A stretch of 22,781 nucleotides of DNA from a virus: IMG/VR virus record IMGVR_UViG_3300028809_000074, positions 1-22,781 of that record; one strand, given 5' to 3'. A model generated the notes under the pieces. That model did no database searches. It was not told the DNA's origin and saw only the letters and a program-made list of their open reading frames with translations. A program made the translations under genes and the position numbers. Shown one piece after another: positions 12,838-20,420 of this stretch (position 1 is the first letter of the stretch; every line of letters begins with the position of its first letter).

Positions 12838-13821
12838 ATGAGTATCGAGGCATTTTACAAGCGTCGTCTTCGTGAGTCGCTTTCGCAGCACTTCGACGCG
12901 AACGAGACGCTGTTTCTCGAGCGTGAAGTCACGCAGCTCCGCGCGAAGATCTTCGAGGTGCAGTTCCCCGAGCTGAAGGCTCGCCGGTTTGCACCGAAGG
13001 CCACGGATATCGCGGCTAGCGCGGACACCTACGCGTTCAAGGTTCTGAAGCCCGTCGGCAAGGCGGACCTCATTAGCTACAAGTCGACCGATATCCCTCG
13101 CGTGGATATCGAAGCGGCTGAGGTGCTCGGCAAGGTCTATCCGATCGGCGCAAGCTTCGGATGGGATATCAACGAACTCCGAGAGTCCGTCCGTCTCAAC
13201 GTGCCGCTCTCGCAGCTCAAGGCGCGTGTTGCTCGCGAGAGCATCGAGCGGAGCATCGACTTCGTCCTCGCGTTCGGCGCGCCGCCCGACGCCACGGGCG
13301 CGTACCCGACGACCGGCATGAACGGGCTTATCAATAACCCGTACGTCACCTCTCAGGGCATCACGCCGGGTCTGTTCTGGGACATCGCCGGGACCCCGAA
13401 GGCGGCGGATCTGATCCTCAAGGATCTGAGCACCGCCATCTCTGAGATCCGTCAGGAGTCGAGCGATACGTTCAATGCGAACACGCTCATCCTGCCGCCC
13501 GCGCACTACGACTATATCCAGCAGACGCCGTTCAGCACCTTCACCGGGAAGTCGATTCTCTCGGTTCTCCTCGAGAACAACCCGGGCCTGATGGTCGATC
13601 GCTGGCATTTCCTCACCACGGCTGGTGCTGGCGGTGGGCCGCGTGCACTCGTCTACCAAAACGACCCCACGATCCTCGAGGCGGTCGTCCCGCAAGAGTT
13701 CGAGGTCATGCCTCCCGAGGTGAAGGGCTTCGAGTTCCTTAACAACTGCCACGCGCGTTGCGGCGGTGTGAAGGTCTACCAACCCTCCGCGATGCGGTAC
13801 GTCGATTTTGCGACCTCCTGA
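12838..13821 (+). CDS. Major capsid protein (DUF2184, HK97 fold)
   Basis: The 327-residue protein matches the DUF2184 family of HK97-fold capsid proteins: an N-terminal helical arm (FYKRRLRESLSQHFDANETL), the E-loop and A-domain strands (PIGASFGWDINELRES), RESIERSIDFVLAFG, a GMNGLINNPYVT segment, and closing strands (EFEVMPPEVKGFEFLN, then CGGVKVYQPSAM). About 415 or more copies usually build a head of this class. There is no obvious long delta domain, which fits a separate scaffold gene upstream. It has its own leader element, in keeping with the very high expression expected. The stop overlaps the next start by one base (TGATG). Confidence 0.93.
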   Translation: MSIEAFYKRRLRESLSQHFDANETLFLEREVTQLRAKIFEVQFPELKARRFAPKATDIAASADTYAFKVLKPVGKADLISYKSTDIPRVDIEAAEVLGKVYPIGASFGWDINELRESVRLNVPLSQLKARVARESIERSIDFVLAFGAPPDATGAYPTTGMNGLINNPYVTSQGITPGLFWDIAGTPKAADLILKDLSTAISEIRQESSDTFNANTLILPPAHYDYIQQTPFSTFTGKSILSVLLENNPGLMVDRWHFLTTAGAGGGPRALVYQNDPTILEAVVPQEFEVMPPEVKGFEFLNNCHARCGGVKVYQPSAMRYVDFATS

Positions 13822-14213
13822 TGTGTACTTTGCATAGCCGAGTAGCAGTGAACTTCCGGCAGCACGGCGGTTTCCTCCTCAAGGAGGGCGAGACCGCCGT
13901 GTGCCCGGACACGCTACCGACGTTCGTGCAGAGGTACATCGCAAAGCTCGTCGACACTGGTGTCGCCTCCGTCAAGGCATGCGACCGCGCTATGCCCAAA
14001 GCGGAGGCGAAAGCCGAATGGAGCAGCCAGGATGGCGCTATGCAGACTGGCGATCAAGCCTTCGGCTCTCCGGAGCCGGCGGCGCAGGTCGACCTCGTGC
14101 CTGCCGAATCGCCAGCCGACATGACGAGCAACGAGCCTCTGCTGGTGCAGACGGAACCATCGCCTGATGCGCATTCCTATAACGGTCGGCGCCACGGAAA
14201 GCGACGGAGGTGA
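13821..14213 (+). CDS. Hypothetical head-associated protein
   Basis: Start ATG 13821 overlaps the capsid stop by one base and gives 130 residues; the frame is open further upstream inside the capsid gene but that part is a shadow. Residues 1-55 look folded (VAVNFRQHGGFLLKEGETA, LPTFVQRYIAKLVDTGVASV), and the rest is a disordered-looking, Pro, Ala and Glu rich tail ending in a basic cluster (NGRRHGKRRR). The position just after the capsid gene suggests a minor head or head-completion component. I do not recognise the family. Confidence 0.65.
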   Translation: MCTLHSRVAVNFRQHGGFLLKEGETAVCPDTLPTFVQRYIAKLVDTGVASVKACDRAMPKAEAKAEWSSQDGAMQTGDQAFGSPEPAAQVDLVPAESPADMTSNEPLLVQTEPSPDAHSYNGRRHGKRRR

Positions 14214-14216
14214 CCA

Positions 14217-14420
14217 ATGAAGATCAAGAGCATGGCACCGTTCGCGTTCCGCAAGATGAGTGTCCCGAAGGGTGAGTCGGAAATCGACTTCGACGCGCTC
14301 TCCAAGGAAGACCGCAAACGATTCGATACCCTCGTGAAAGCGGGGCTAATCGAAACGCTCGAACCGATGCCGAAGGCAAAGCCAAAGAAGGCCAAGTCCA
14401 GCGGCGAACCATCGGCCTGA
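14217..14420 (+). CDS. Small hypothetical protein
   Basis: This 67-residue product starts at ATG 14217, two bases after the previous stop region (GGAGGTGACCAATG gives a clear Shine-Dalgarno). It has a short acidic helix (IDFDALSKEDRKRFDTLVKAG) and a Lys-Pro rich tail. The pattern of a small helical domain with a basic tail recurs in phage head-tail regions, but no family is evident. Confidence 0.65.
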   Translation: MKIKSMAPFAFRKMSVPKGESEIDFDALSKEDRKRFDTLVKAGLIETLEPMPKAKPKKAKSSGEPSA

Positions 14421-14423
14421 CCC

Positions 14424-14705
14424 ATGATGTCCCTTGCCGCCTTCCGTGCGCGGTTCCCTGAGTTCCGCACGGCTACCGACGACTTCCTCCAGGTTGTACT
14501 CAACGAGACGGCCCTCGAGGTCGACGAATCGGTCTTCGGCGCAAAGACGGACACTGCGCACGGCTTCCTCACCGCTCACCGGCTGTTGAACCACCCTTAC
14601 GGGCGGAGTCAGCGGCTGGAGAGCGGCGCAGGACTCGACGACCGATGGCTGCAGGAATTCGAGCTCCTAAAGCGGCAGGTCGTTCCAACCATCTTCGTTA
14701 TCTGA
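14424..14705 (+). CDS. Head-tail connector protein (DUF4054-like)
   Basis: The 93-residue all-helical protein has the DUF4054 pattern: FRARFPEFRTATDDFLQVVLNE at the N-terminus and GFLTAHRLLNHPYG in the middle. Family members are adaptors that dock under the portal and extend the DNA channel. The start is one of two adjacent ATG codons (14424 or 14427) after TGACCC. It stands in the normal order between the capsid gene and the neck proteins. Confidence 0.8.
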   Translation: MMSLAAFRARFPEFRTATDDFLQVVLNETALEVDESVFGAKTDTAHGFLTAHRLLNHPYGRSQRLESGAGLDDRWLQEFELLKRQVVPTIFVI

Positions 14706-14706
14706 G

Positions 14707-15585
14707 GTGGCAGCATTCAAGAAAGCGCCCATTCGCGACATCGATCGCGGGTGGAAAGACCTGATGCGCCGTCTCGCTACGACGAATACGGAGATTACCG
14801 TCGGAGTTCACTCGCAGGACGGCGACGTACCGAAGAAGCTCGCAGAAGGCGAGGATGACGAGGGGCTAACCCTCCTCGAGGTCGCCGCCGCGCACGAGTT
14901 CGGGATAGGCGTTCCTCGCCGCTCGTTCATTGCCGATTGGCAGGACGAGAACAGAGAACGGCACAAGCAGCAAGTCGCCGTGATGGCCAAGTCCATCGCG
15001 GCTGGCAAGATGACCGCCAAGGTTGCCGCCGAACGTCTAGGCAATCTCTGGGTCGGCGAGGTTCAGAAGCGCATCGCCGCCGGCATCAAGCCGGAGCTAA
15101 GTGAGCAGCGGAAGAAGGAGAAGAAGTCCTCCGTTCCGCTGATTGATACAGGGCAACTTCGCTCCTCGATCGCGTACGCCGTCAACGGGAAGCTGAGCCC
15201 GTCAAAGGCATACACCGAGCAAGTGAACGCGCCGGCTATCGCTGCGGCGAAAGCGCAGAAGGAGGCCGAGCGTGAGCGGAAGAAGAAGGTTGCTGCGATC
15301 AAAAAGGCGGCCAAACAGTCGCTTCGCAACGCATCCACGCTTCTGAAAAAAGACCTAAAGAAGGCGTCGAAGTCGACCGCTAAAGGCCTGAAGAAGGCGT
15401 CAAAGAAAGCCGCGAAGACGATCGAGCGCGGAGCCAGGAAGGCTGCCGCCGCGACGGCGCGGAATGCAAAGAAGGTTGCGAAGAGGCTCTCTCGCAACGC
15501 CTCGCGCACCGCGAAGAAGAACTCTCGCGTCGTAAAGAAGAAGCTGAAGCGGACCAGGGCCAAGAAGAAGCCGCCGCAGGAGTGA
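14707..15585 (+). CDS. Neck or tail-completion protein with histone-H1-like basic tail
   Basis: This GTG-start gene (14707, one base after the previous stop) encodes 292 residues. Residues 1-165 match the virion morphogenesis type of HK97-gp10/Mu-gpG-like proteins: ITVGVHSQDGD, LLEVAAAHEFGIGVPRRSFIADW (about 56-78) and PLIDTGQLRSSIAY (about 144-157). Residues 191-292 are a Lys and Ala rich tail with 41 Lys or Arg and 3 acidic residues in 102 positions, resembling histone H1 C-terminal domains. A normal family member stops near residue 165. The tail could bind the DNA end in the neck channel or non-specifically bind DNA in the cell; this is inference. Confidence 0.82.
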   Translation: MAAFKKAPIRDIDRGWKDLMRRLATTNTEITVGVHSQDGDVPKKLAEGEDDEGLTLLEVAAAHEFGIGVPRRSFIADWQDENRERHKQQVAVMAKSIAAGKMTAKVAAERLGNLWVGEVQKRIAAGIKPELSEQRKKEKKSSVPLIDTGQLRSSIAYAVNGKLSPSKAYTEQVNAPAIAAAKAQKEAERERKKKVAAIKKAAKQSLRNASTLLKKDLKKASKSTAKGLKKASKKAAKTIERGARKAAAATARNAKKVAKRLSRNASRTAKKNSRVVKKKLKRTRAKKKPPQE

Positions 15586-15588
15586 CCC

Positions 15589-16239
15589 ATGGTCAACTGG
15601 TCGGAGATCTGTCCCGTCCTCAAGCAGGTCTTCACAACGCTTGCGACAGACCAGCTGGAGAGCCCATCGCCGGAATGGCGCGCCGAGTGGCACGACCGGC
15701 ACTGCGACTACATCCATCCGGAGCAGGAACTTGCTCTGTATCTGCGGGTCACGTCATGCGTCGGAATCGGCGAGGACGAGACTCGATACGACGAGGTCGT
15801 CGAGGACGATGCCGTCGTCGACGTCACCGAACGACAGTGCGGGCTTCGCAGGTTCGTGCTTAACGTCCAAGCGGAGCTGACGGAAACCGAGGATGGCAAG
15901 TCTGCCATCAATACGCTCGAGCGGATTCGTACACGTCTACGTCGTACGTCCATCCTAGGCGAGCTGCTCGATGTCGACGTTGCTCTTGTAGAGGTCGGCT
16001 CCGTCCAAAACATCTCGCTCACGTTCGACAGCCGAGCGTGGTCGGTCGCGAGCATGGACGTCACCTTCTGCGCCGCAGTCAACGACTCTGACCCGGTGCC
16101 TACTGGGTGGATTGAGCGGATTGTCATTAGCTCTGACGTCGATGGCGCGTCGACGCAGCTGACCGACGAAGAACTACCGGACTCTCCGCCGGCTGAAGAC
16201 GACGACGGCGGCGACGAGGACGAAGGGCCGACCCCGTAG
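15589..16239 (+). CDS. Neck/tail terminator protein (LIC_12616-like)
   Basis: The 216-residue product (ATG 15589, three bases after the stop) has the pattern of LIC_12616-family neck proteins: a first helix (WSEICPVLKQVFTTLATDQL), a strand-turn pattern (LYLRVTSCVGIGEDE), RRFVLNVQAELTET, an INTLERIRTRLRR helix, and a closing VASMDVTFCAAVNDSD. These form the ring that ends the tail and meets the connector. The C-terminal 35 residues are almost all acidic (Asp and Glu), an uncommon tail for the family. The opposite charge of the preceding protein's basic tail invites the idea that the two pair, which is inference. The gene is followed by the leader element before the sheath. Confidence 0.75.
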   Translation: MVNWSEICPVLKQVFTTLATDQLESPSPEWRAEWHDRHCDYIHPEQELALYLRVTSCVGIGEDETRYDEVVEDDAVVDVTERQCGLRRFVLNVQAELTETEDGKSAINTLERIRTRLRRTSILGELLDVDVALVEVGSVQNISLTFDSRAWSVASMDVTFCAAVNDSDPVPTGWIERIVISSDVDGASTQLTDEELPDSPPAEDDDGGDEDEGPTP

Positions 16240-16261
16240 GGGACCGCCAAGAAACTTTATT

Positions 16262-16326
16262 CGTGGCACACGCTCGGGCGCTGACGGCGCACCGGGCTGG
16301 CCGCGTTTTGCCAACTCGGAGACGCG
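16262..16326 (+). promoter_or_regulatory. Structural-gene leader element, copy D (tail sheath)
   Basis: The inner helix is CTCGG (16273-16277) with CCGGG (16292-16296) and GCGC (16278-16281) with GCGC (16287-16290), with bulged A 16291. The outer helix is CGTGGC (16262-16267) with GCCGCG (16300-16305), with one G.U pair. TTTTG (16306-16310) follows directly, then CGGAG and ATG 16327. Confidence 0.72.
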
Positions 16327-17658
16327 ATGTCGCTCATCGACCAGATCATTAATCTTGTCATCACGCTCGATACGCGTGCGCCGTCGCAAGCCGGCTTCGG
16401 AACGCCGCTCATCCTTTGCTACCACGAGGCGTGGGCTGATCGGGTGCGCGAATACTCGTCTCCAGACGAGATGCTCGACGACGGTTTTACGACCGACGAC
16501 CAGGCGTACAAGGACGCGCAGATCATCGTTTCGCAGAGCCCCCACCCGTCGACGTTCAAGGTTGGTCGCCGCGATACTCCACTAACTCAGAAGATCGACA
16601 TCACGCCTACCGTCACGAAAGCGGGATTCGTCTACACCGGCTCGATCGCTGGCCAGACCTGGACCGTTACCGTGCAGGCGGAAGACTTGGTTGCGGACAT
16701 CTGCGACGACATTGTCACGGCCGTCAATGCGCTATCGAACGACGTCGTAACGGCCACCGATGGGACGTCCAAGGTAACCCTGACTGCGGACGATGCGGGA
16801 GCAGTTCACGCCTTCACGTTTGGTCCAGGCCTGGACGTCATGGACGTCACAACCGACTCGACGACCGACGATGAGCTCGCAGCCATCGTTGCGGCAGATT
16901 CGGATTGGTACGGGCTCACCATTGCGGACTCCCAGAGCAAGGACACGATCGTGCTCGGTGCCGCGTGGGCGGAGACGCAAAAGAAGATTTTCCTTGCGCA
17001 AACCGCCGACGCAAACTGCCTTAGCAGCGGTTCGTCGACGGACACGATGGCGGCGCTCAAGGCCGCCTCGTACAAGAACACGGCGACCATCTGGCATCGC
17101 CACATCGGCGGGACCGAACGGCTCGCTACGGGCTGGCTGAGCACGATTCTCGTTCCGGACCCCGGAGGCGCAACCCCGGCCTTCAAGGAGGTCTCCGGCG
17201 TCACCGTGAACACGATGAGTACGACCGGGATGAACACCGTCCTCTCGAAGAACGGCTCCGTCTACGTGAACGACGCGGGGCTCAACATGACCTTCGAGGG
17301 CAAGTCCGCACAAGGTCAATTCATTGACACGACTCGTGGCCTTCACTGGCTCGAGGCACGCATCAAGGAGGCGCTGATCCAGCTTTTCGCAAGCTCGCAG
17401 GTTGTGCCCTTCACCGATGCTGGCGTCGAGGCCGTGAAGAACGCTATCCGTGGTGTGCTAGGCCAGGGCGTAACCAACGGCTTCCTGTCGGAGGACGTGA
17501 CCCCGGTGGTGACGGCGCCGTCCGCCAGAAGCGTCTCGTCGACGAATCGAGCAAACCGACGCCTCCCCGACGTCCGATTCACTGCCGCGCTCGCTGGCGC
17601 GATCCACGGCCTCGAGAACGCCGGTGGTCCCGGCATCAACGGCGTCATCCAGGTCTGA
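16327..17658 (+). CDS. Tail sheath protein (DUF3383)
   Basis: The 443-residue protein matches DUF3383 sheath proteins: MSLIDQIINLVITLDTRAP and GFGTPLILCYHE at the N-terminus, ATIWHRHIGGTERLATGWLS in the central part, and the C-terminal domain with INMTF-like LNMTFEGKSAQGQFIDTTRG, HWLEARIKEALIQLF, and FTAALAGAIHGL. The sheath is the contractile cylinder around the tube and is made in many copies. Residues about 85-200 form an extra Thr and Val rich beta domain (TAVNALSNDVVTATDGT), probably surface exposed. It has its own leader element (copy D). Confidence 0.92.
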   Translation: MSLIDQIINLVITLDTRAPSQAGFGTPLILCYHEAWADRVREYSSPDEMLDDGFTTDDQAYKDAQIIVSQSPHPSTFKVGRRDTPLTQKIDITPTVTKAGFVYTGSIAGQTWTVTVQAEDLVADICDDIVTAVNALSNDVVTATDGTSKVTLTADDAGAVHAFTFGPGLDVMDVTTDSTTDDELAAIVAADSDWYGLTIADSQSKDTIVLGAAWAETQKKIFLAQTADANCLSSGSSTDTMAALKAASYKNTATIWHRHIGGTERLATGWLSTILVPDPGGATPAFKEVSGVTVNTMSTTGMNTVLSKNGSVYVNDAGLNMTFEGKSAQGQFIDTTRGLHWLEARIKEALIQLFASSQVVPFTDAGVEAVKNAIRGVLGQGVTNGFLSEDVTPVVTAPSARSVSSTNRANRRLPDVRFTAALAGAIHGLENAGGPGINGVIQV

Positions 17659-17666
17659 GTTCCTCG

Positions 17667-17714
17667 CGAGCGACATCGCGCTCGTGACCCCACTACAACG
17701 CGGGCGGCGCCCGC
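17667..17714 (+). promoter_or_regulatory. Two hairpins in the tail tube leader
   Basis: CGAGCG (17667-17672) pairs with CGCTCG (17679-17684) around six bases, and GCGGGC (17700-17705) pairs with GCCCGC (17709-17714) around a GGC triloop. They lie in a 71-nt gap between the sheath and tube genes, followed by AGCGGAGC and ATG 17730. Neither is followed by a T-run, so these are not typical terminators. The gap lacks the motif of elements A to D. Confidence 0.5.
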
Positions 17715-17729
17715 AGAGCGGAGCAGAGC

Positions 17730-18167
17730 ATGGCTCGCAGGCTCACGGTCTACTCGTGCAATCAGGTCAAGTGCATCGTGGGTGCGTTCCCTATCGAGTC
17801 CGGACGGAGCGATGGTGACTTCATCACGATCTCCCAAACGGAAGAGAGCTATACGTACAAGCAAGGCGTCGACGGCGAAGGGACACGCAGCTTTACAGGA
17901 GCTCGCCTCTGCCGCGTAAGCATCACTGTCATGCAGACGAGCGCCGCAAACGCCTTCCTGTCGGCTCTGCACAAGGGCGACATCGAGGCGAACGGCGGCG
18001 CCGGCGTCGTTCCGCTGAGCATCTCGGATCTCGGCGGACTCTCGCTCTTCTTCAGTCCCGAAGCGTGGATCGTAAAGATGCCCGACCAGACGTACGCGAA
18101 GGAGGCGGGCACCGTCACGTGGGAGTTCGACTGCCACAACGTTCAAAACTTCGCCGGTGGTCACTGA
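17730..18167 (+). CDS. Tail tube protein (DUF3277)
   Basis: The 145-residue protein has the DUF3277 pattern: SCNQVKCIVGAFPIESG near the start, a DFITISQTEESYTYKQGVDG segment, RVSITVMQTSAANAFLSAL, and the closing ETWEFDCHN-like TVTWEFDCHNVQNF. Hexamers of it stack to form the inner tube through which DNA leaves. Its length is normal. ATG 17730 is preceded by GGAG. Sheath then tube is the standard order of contractile tails. Confidence 0.9.
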   Translation: MARRLTVYSCNQVKCIVGAFPIESGRSDGDFITISQTEESYTYKQGVDGEGTRSFTGARLCRVSITVMQTSAANAFLSALHKGDIEANGGAGVVPLSISDLGGLSLFFSPEAWIVKMPDQTYAKEAGTVTWEFDCHNVQNFAGGH

Positions 18168-18170
18168 TAA

Positions 18171-18647
18171 ATGGCTCGTTCGACAAAGCAACTCACGATC
18201 GGGAAACACGAATACGAGCTCATGACGCTCGGCGCTCTAAAAGGCGCCGAGCTGTGGCTCGATCTCCTTCGGATCATTGCGGTGCCCATCGAAGCCCTGG
18301 CTTCCAAGGAGAAGGCCGGAGAGGACGAGATCGTTACCGCAATCGCGGCGGCGGTCCGATCCATCGACCACGCGACCGCAGCGAAGTTCTACGCCGCGTT
18401 TGGTCCGATGTCGAAGGTTCGCGTTCCGGGACAATCCGTAGGCGAGCCCGAGCGATGGCCGACGCTTGAGGGAGCGGTATTCGACGATCACTTCGCGGGC
18501 AACTACGTCGAAATGACCGAGTGGCTCGTACAAAGCATCAAGTTCAACTTCCTCGGTTTTTTCGGCGATGGGTCGCTCGCCAGTCTCGCCGCAAAAGTGC
18601 GGGCGGCCACCAAAGACTTGAAGTCTACGACGACGTCGACTGGCTAG
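18171..18647 (+). CDS. Tail assembly chaperone, short form
   Basis: The 158-residue product starts at ATG 18171, three bases after the tube stop. Its position between the tube and tape measure genes, its small size, its charged N-terminal domain (QLTIGKHEYELMTLGAL) and the KFNFLGFF segment near the slippery site identify it as the tail assembly chaperone comparable to lambda gpG or P2 gpE. Such proteins coat the tape measure during tail assembly and are absent from the mature virion. A second reading frame downstream is reached by a -1 shift. The short form ends at TAG 18645-18647. Confidence 0.82.
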   Translation: MARSTKQLTIGKHEYELMTLGALKGAELWLDLLRIIAVPIEALASKEKAGEDEIVTAIAAAVRSIDHATAAKFYAAFGPMSKVRVPGQSVGEPERWPTLEGAVFDDHFAGNYVEMTEWLVQSIKFNFLGFFGDGSLASLAAKVRAATKDLKSTTTSTG

Positions 18648-18805
18648 TCTGGCGCGTCCTCCTCCACGAGCGCGCGCCCGTAAAGTCGCTACGCGAGATC
18701 GAAGAGTGGTGGTCCATCGACGACCTGCTGAGCGCGAACATCGCCCTCGATGTTGTCGACGAGTTCGACCGGAAGGCCCGTGAAGAACTGGAACGGGATA
18801 AGTAG
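18171..18805 (+). CDS. Tail assembly chaperone, long form by -1 frameshift
   Basis: Reading from 18171 through 18563 and then, after slipping back one base, from 18563 to 18805 gives about 211 residues: 131 from the first frame and 80 from the second. The second frame (RRWVARQSRRKSAGG, then YDDVDWLVWRVLLHERAPV and the acidic helix IDDLLSANIALDVVDEF) has protein-like composition but no credible start of its own; its first GTG at 18521 has no ribosome-binding site and lies inside the first frame. This matches lambda gpGT and P2 gpE+E' organisation. The coordinates cover a spliced-in-frame reading, not a single continuous frame. Confidence 0.82.
18557..18563 (+). other. -1 ribosomal frameshift slippery heptamer
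   Basis: The sequence T TTT TTC (positioned as X XXY YYZ with codons TTT and TTC in the first frame) is a canonical slippery site and lies in the overlap of the two chaperone frames, before the short-form stop. Downstream pairing is available (CGGCGA at 18563-18568 with TCGCCG at 18586-18591), although it begins right at the slippery site rather than after the usual 5-9-base spacer. Confidence 0.85.
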
Positions 18806-18812
18806 GTAATCG

Positions 18813-20420
18813 ATGGGAGTGCTCCGTGAGCTGGTTGCCAAGTTTTCTGTTTCCTTCGATGACGCCGAGCTCAAGAACGGCATAGCTGCGATCGGAGACG
18901 CTGTCGGAGGACTCAAAGGCCTGGCTGGCGCACTGGGCGCCGGGGTTGCGCTTAGCGCGGTCCGGGAGTTCACCACCTCAATCGCCGACCAAGCTATCGC
19001 GCTCGAGAACCAGAGTCTCCAACTCCGAACGAGTACCGATCAGATCCAGCGGCTCCAACAGGCCGCCACGATGGCAGGCGCGTCCAGTGAGGCGATGACC
19101 GCCGCGCTGACGAAGCTCAGTCAGACGTCGAAGAAGCCTGACGAAGCGCTAATGCGCATCGCCGATCGCGTGTCGGCTATTCACGACCCCATCAAGCGCG
19201 CGCGCTACGGGACCATCCTCCTCGGCGACAGCTACCGAGACCTCGCGCCGCTCCTCGAGAAAGGCCGCAAGGGTATCGGGTCGCTCGTCAACGAGGCCGA
19301 CTCTCTGGCCGGCGTCTTCGACAAGAGCACCATCGAGGATGCGCGTGCGCTACGCGCCGAGATGGGCAAGCTGAAGGTCTTCTGGGATGGCCTAAAGACC
19401 CAGCTCGGCTCGGCCTTGCTGCCCGTCATGCGCGACCTTACAGCATTGCTCGTCCCGCTCGCAGTGCGCTTCCGGCAGCTAACGAAGAACACTCAGATCT
19501 TCAAGACTGTCGCCTTCGCTCTCGGTGGCGCCGGCATCTTCAAGGCGATCGCCGCATTCGGCGGTCTCCGAAAGATGCTGATGCTTCTGACGAACCAGTT
19601 CCTAAAGGTCATTGCGCCCATCCTCATCCTCGAGGACTTCCTTGTGTTCATGCAAGGAGGCAAGTCCGCATTCGGGGAGATCGTAGACAGGCTCTTTGGG
19701 AAGGGCTCGGCGGACAAAGTTCGCGCTTGGGTCACGGAGACCTTCAACCGGGTCAAAACGTGGCTAAGTGACACGTATACCGAATTCAAGCCGGTCATCG
19801 AGGAGATCATCGTTCTCGCAAAGCGGATGGTTACCGAGCCCGGCGTCGTGTGGCAGGAGTTCACCGACGGCATGAAACAGATGTGGTCTGACCTCGTCGG
19901 TTGGATCAAGAGTTCGTGGCTTGGCCTCGCGTTCGCGTCTATGATCGGGGCAGGCGTAGACGGTTCAATTCAATTCCTTAAGAACCTTTATCAGGCGTTT
20001 ACCTGGTTGTTCGACTACGTCTCGAAGAGATTGACAGAGACCTTCGACGGCCTCTCGAAGGCGCGCGAGATACTCGCCAAGATTCCCGGACTAAGGTCGC
20101 TCGACAATAAAGTCTTTGGCAAGACGTTTACCGACTCGGTGCTTGGCAAGAGCGCGGAAGAGAAGCAGCGAGATGACTGGTTTGAGGCGGCTCGCGCTCG
20201 CGGCGCCCAACTCGAGCGAGACAACCTAGCCAACGGCGCTGCGGCCAGAGCGGGCGCACCGTCCGTAACCACGACGGTGGAGGCTCCGGTGAGCGTCAAC
20301 GTTACGGTGGCGCCCGGGACACCTGCGCAGACTGCGAACCGCGTTGCCTCCGAGGCCGCCAAGGCCATTCAGAAGAGCAACCAAGCGACACGCTCGGCTC
20401 TCGTGCCGGGAGCAGGGTGA
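18813..20420 (+). CDS. Tail tape measure protein
   Basis: The 535-residue product is the longest gene of the window and lies directly after the chaperones, as tape measures do. It is largely helical, with an N-terminal segment (VAKFSVSFDDAELKNGIAAI), a Gly and Ala rich hydrophobic stretch (GLKGLAGALGAGVALSAV, about 32-50), a membrane-like middle region (FKTVAFALGGAGIFKAIAAF, about 230-250, and FLKVIAPILILEDFLVF, about 265-282), and a Thr, Val and Pro rich C-terminus. It sets tail length and may enter the host envelope on infection. At the usual 1.5 angstrom per residue the tail would be about 80 nm, short for a myovirus. Confidence 0.88.
   Translation: MGVLRELVAKFSVSFDDAELKNGIAAIGDAVGGLKGLAGALGAGVALSAVREFTTSIADQAIALENQSLQLRTSTDQIQRLQQAATMAGASSEAMTAALTKLSQTSKKPDEALMRIADRVSAIHDPIKRARYGTILLGDSYRDLAPLLEKGRKGIGSLVNEADSLAGVFDKSTIEDARALRAEMGKLKVFWDGLKTQLGSALLPVMRDLTALLVPLAVRFRQLTKNTQIFKTVAFALGGAGIFKAIAAFGGLRKMLMLLTNQFLKVIAPILILEDFLVFMQGGKSAFGEIVDRLFGKGSADKVRAWVTETFNRVKTWLSDTYTEFKPVIEEIIVLAKRMVTEPGVVWQEFTDGMKQMWSDLVGWIKSSWLGLAFASMIGAGVDGSIQFLKNLYQAFTWLFDYVSKRLTETFDGLSKAREILAKIPGLRSLDNKVFGKTFTDSVLGKSAEEKQRDDWFEAARARGAQLERDNLANGAAARAGAPSVTTTVEAPVSVNVTVAPGTPAQTANRVASEAAKAIQKSNQATRSALVPGAG

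Noticed and set aside
12748-13782. 344-codon leftward open frame opposite the capsid gene
   Set aside because: It is antisense to the major capsid gene and also crosses its leader element; no family pattern is visible.
18521-18805. Independent 94-residue gene starting at GTG 18521
   Set aside because: It has no ribosome-binding site, its first 13 residues lie in the frame of the chaperone gene, and the slippery heptamer explains its reading.
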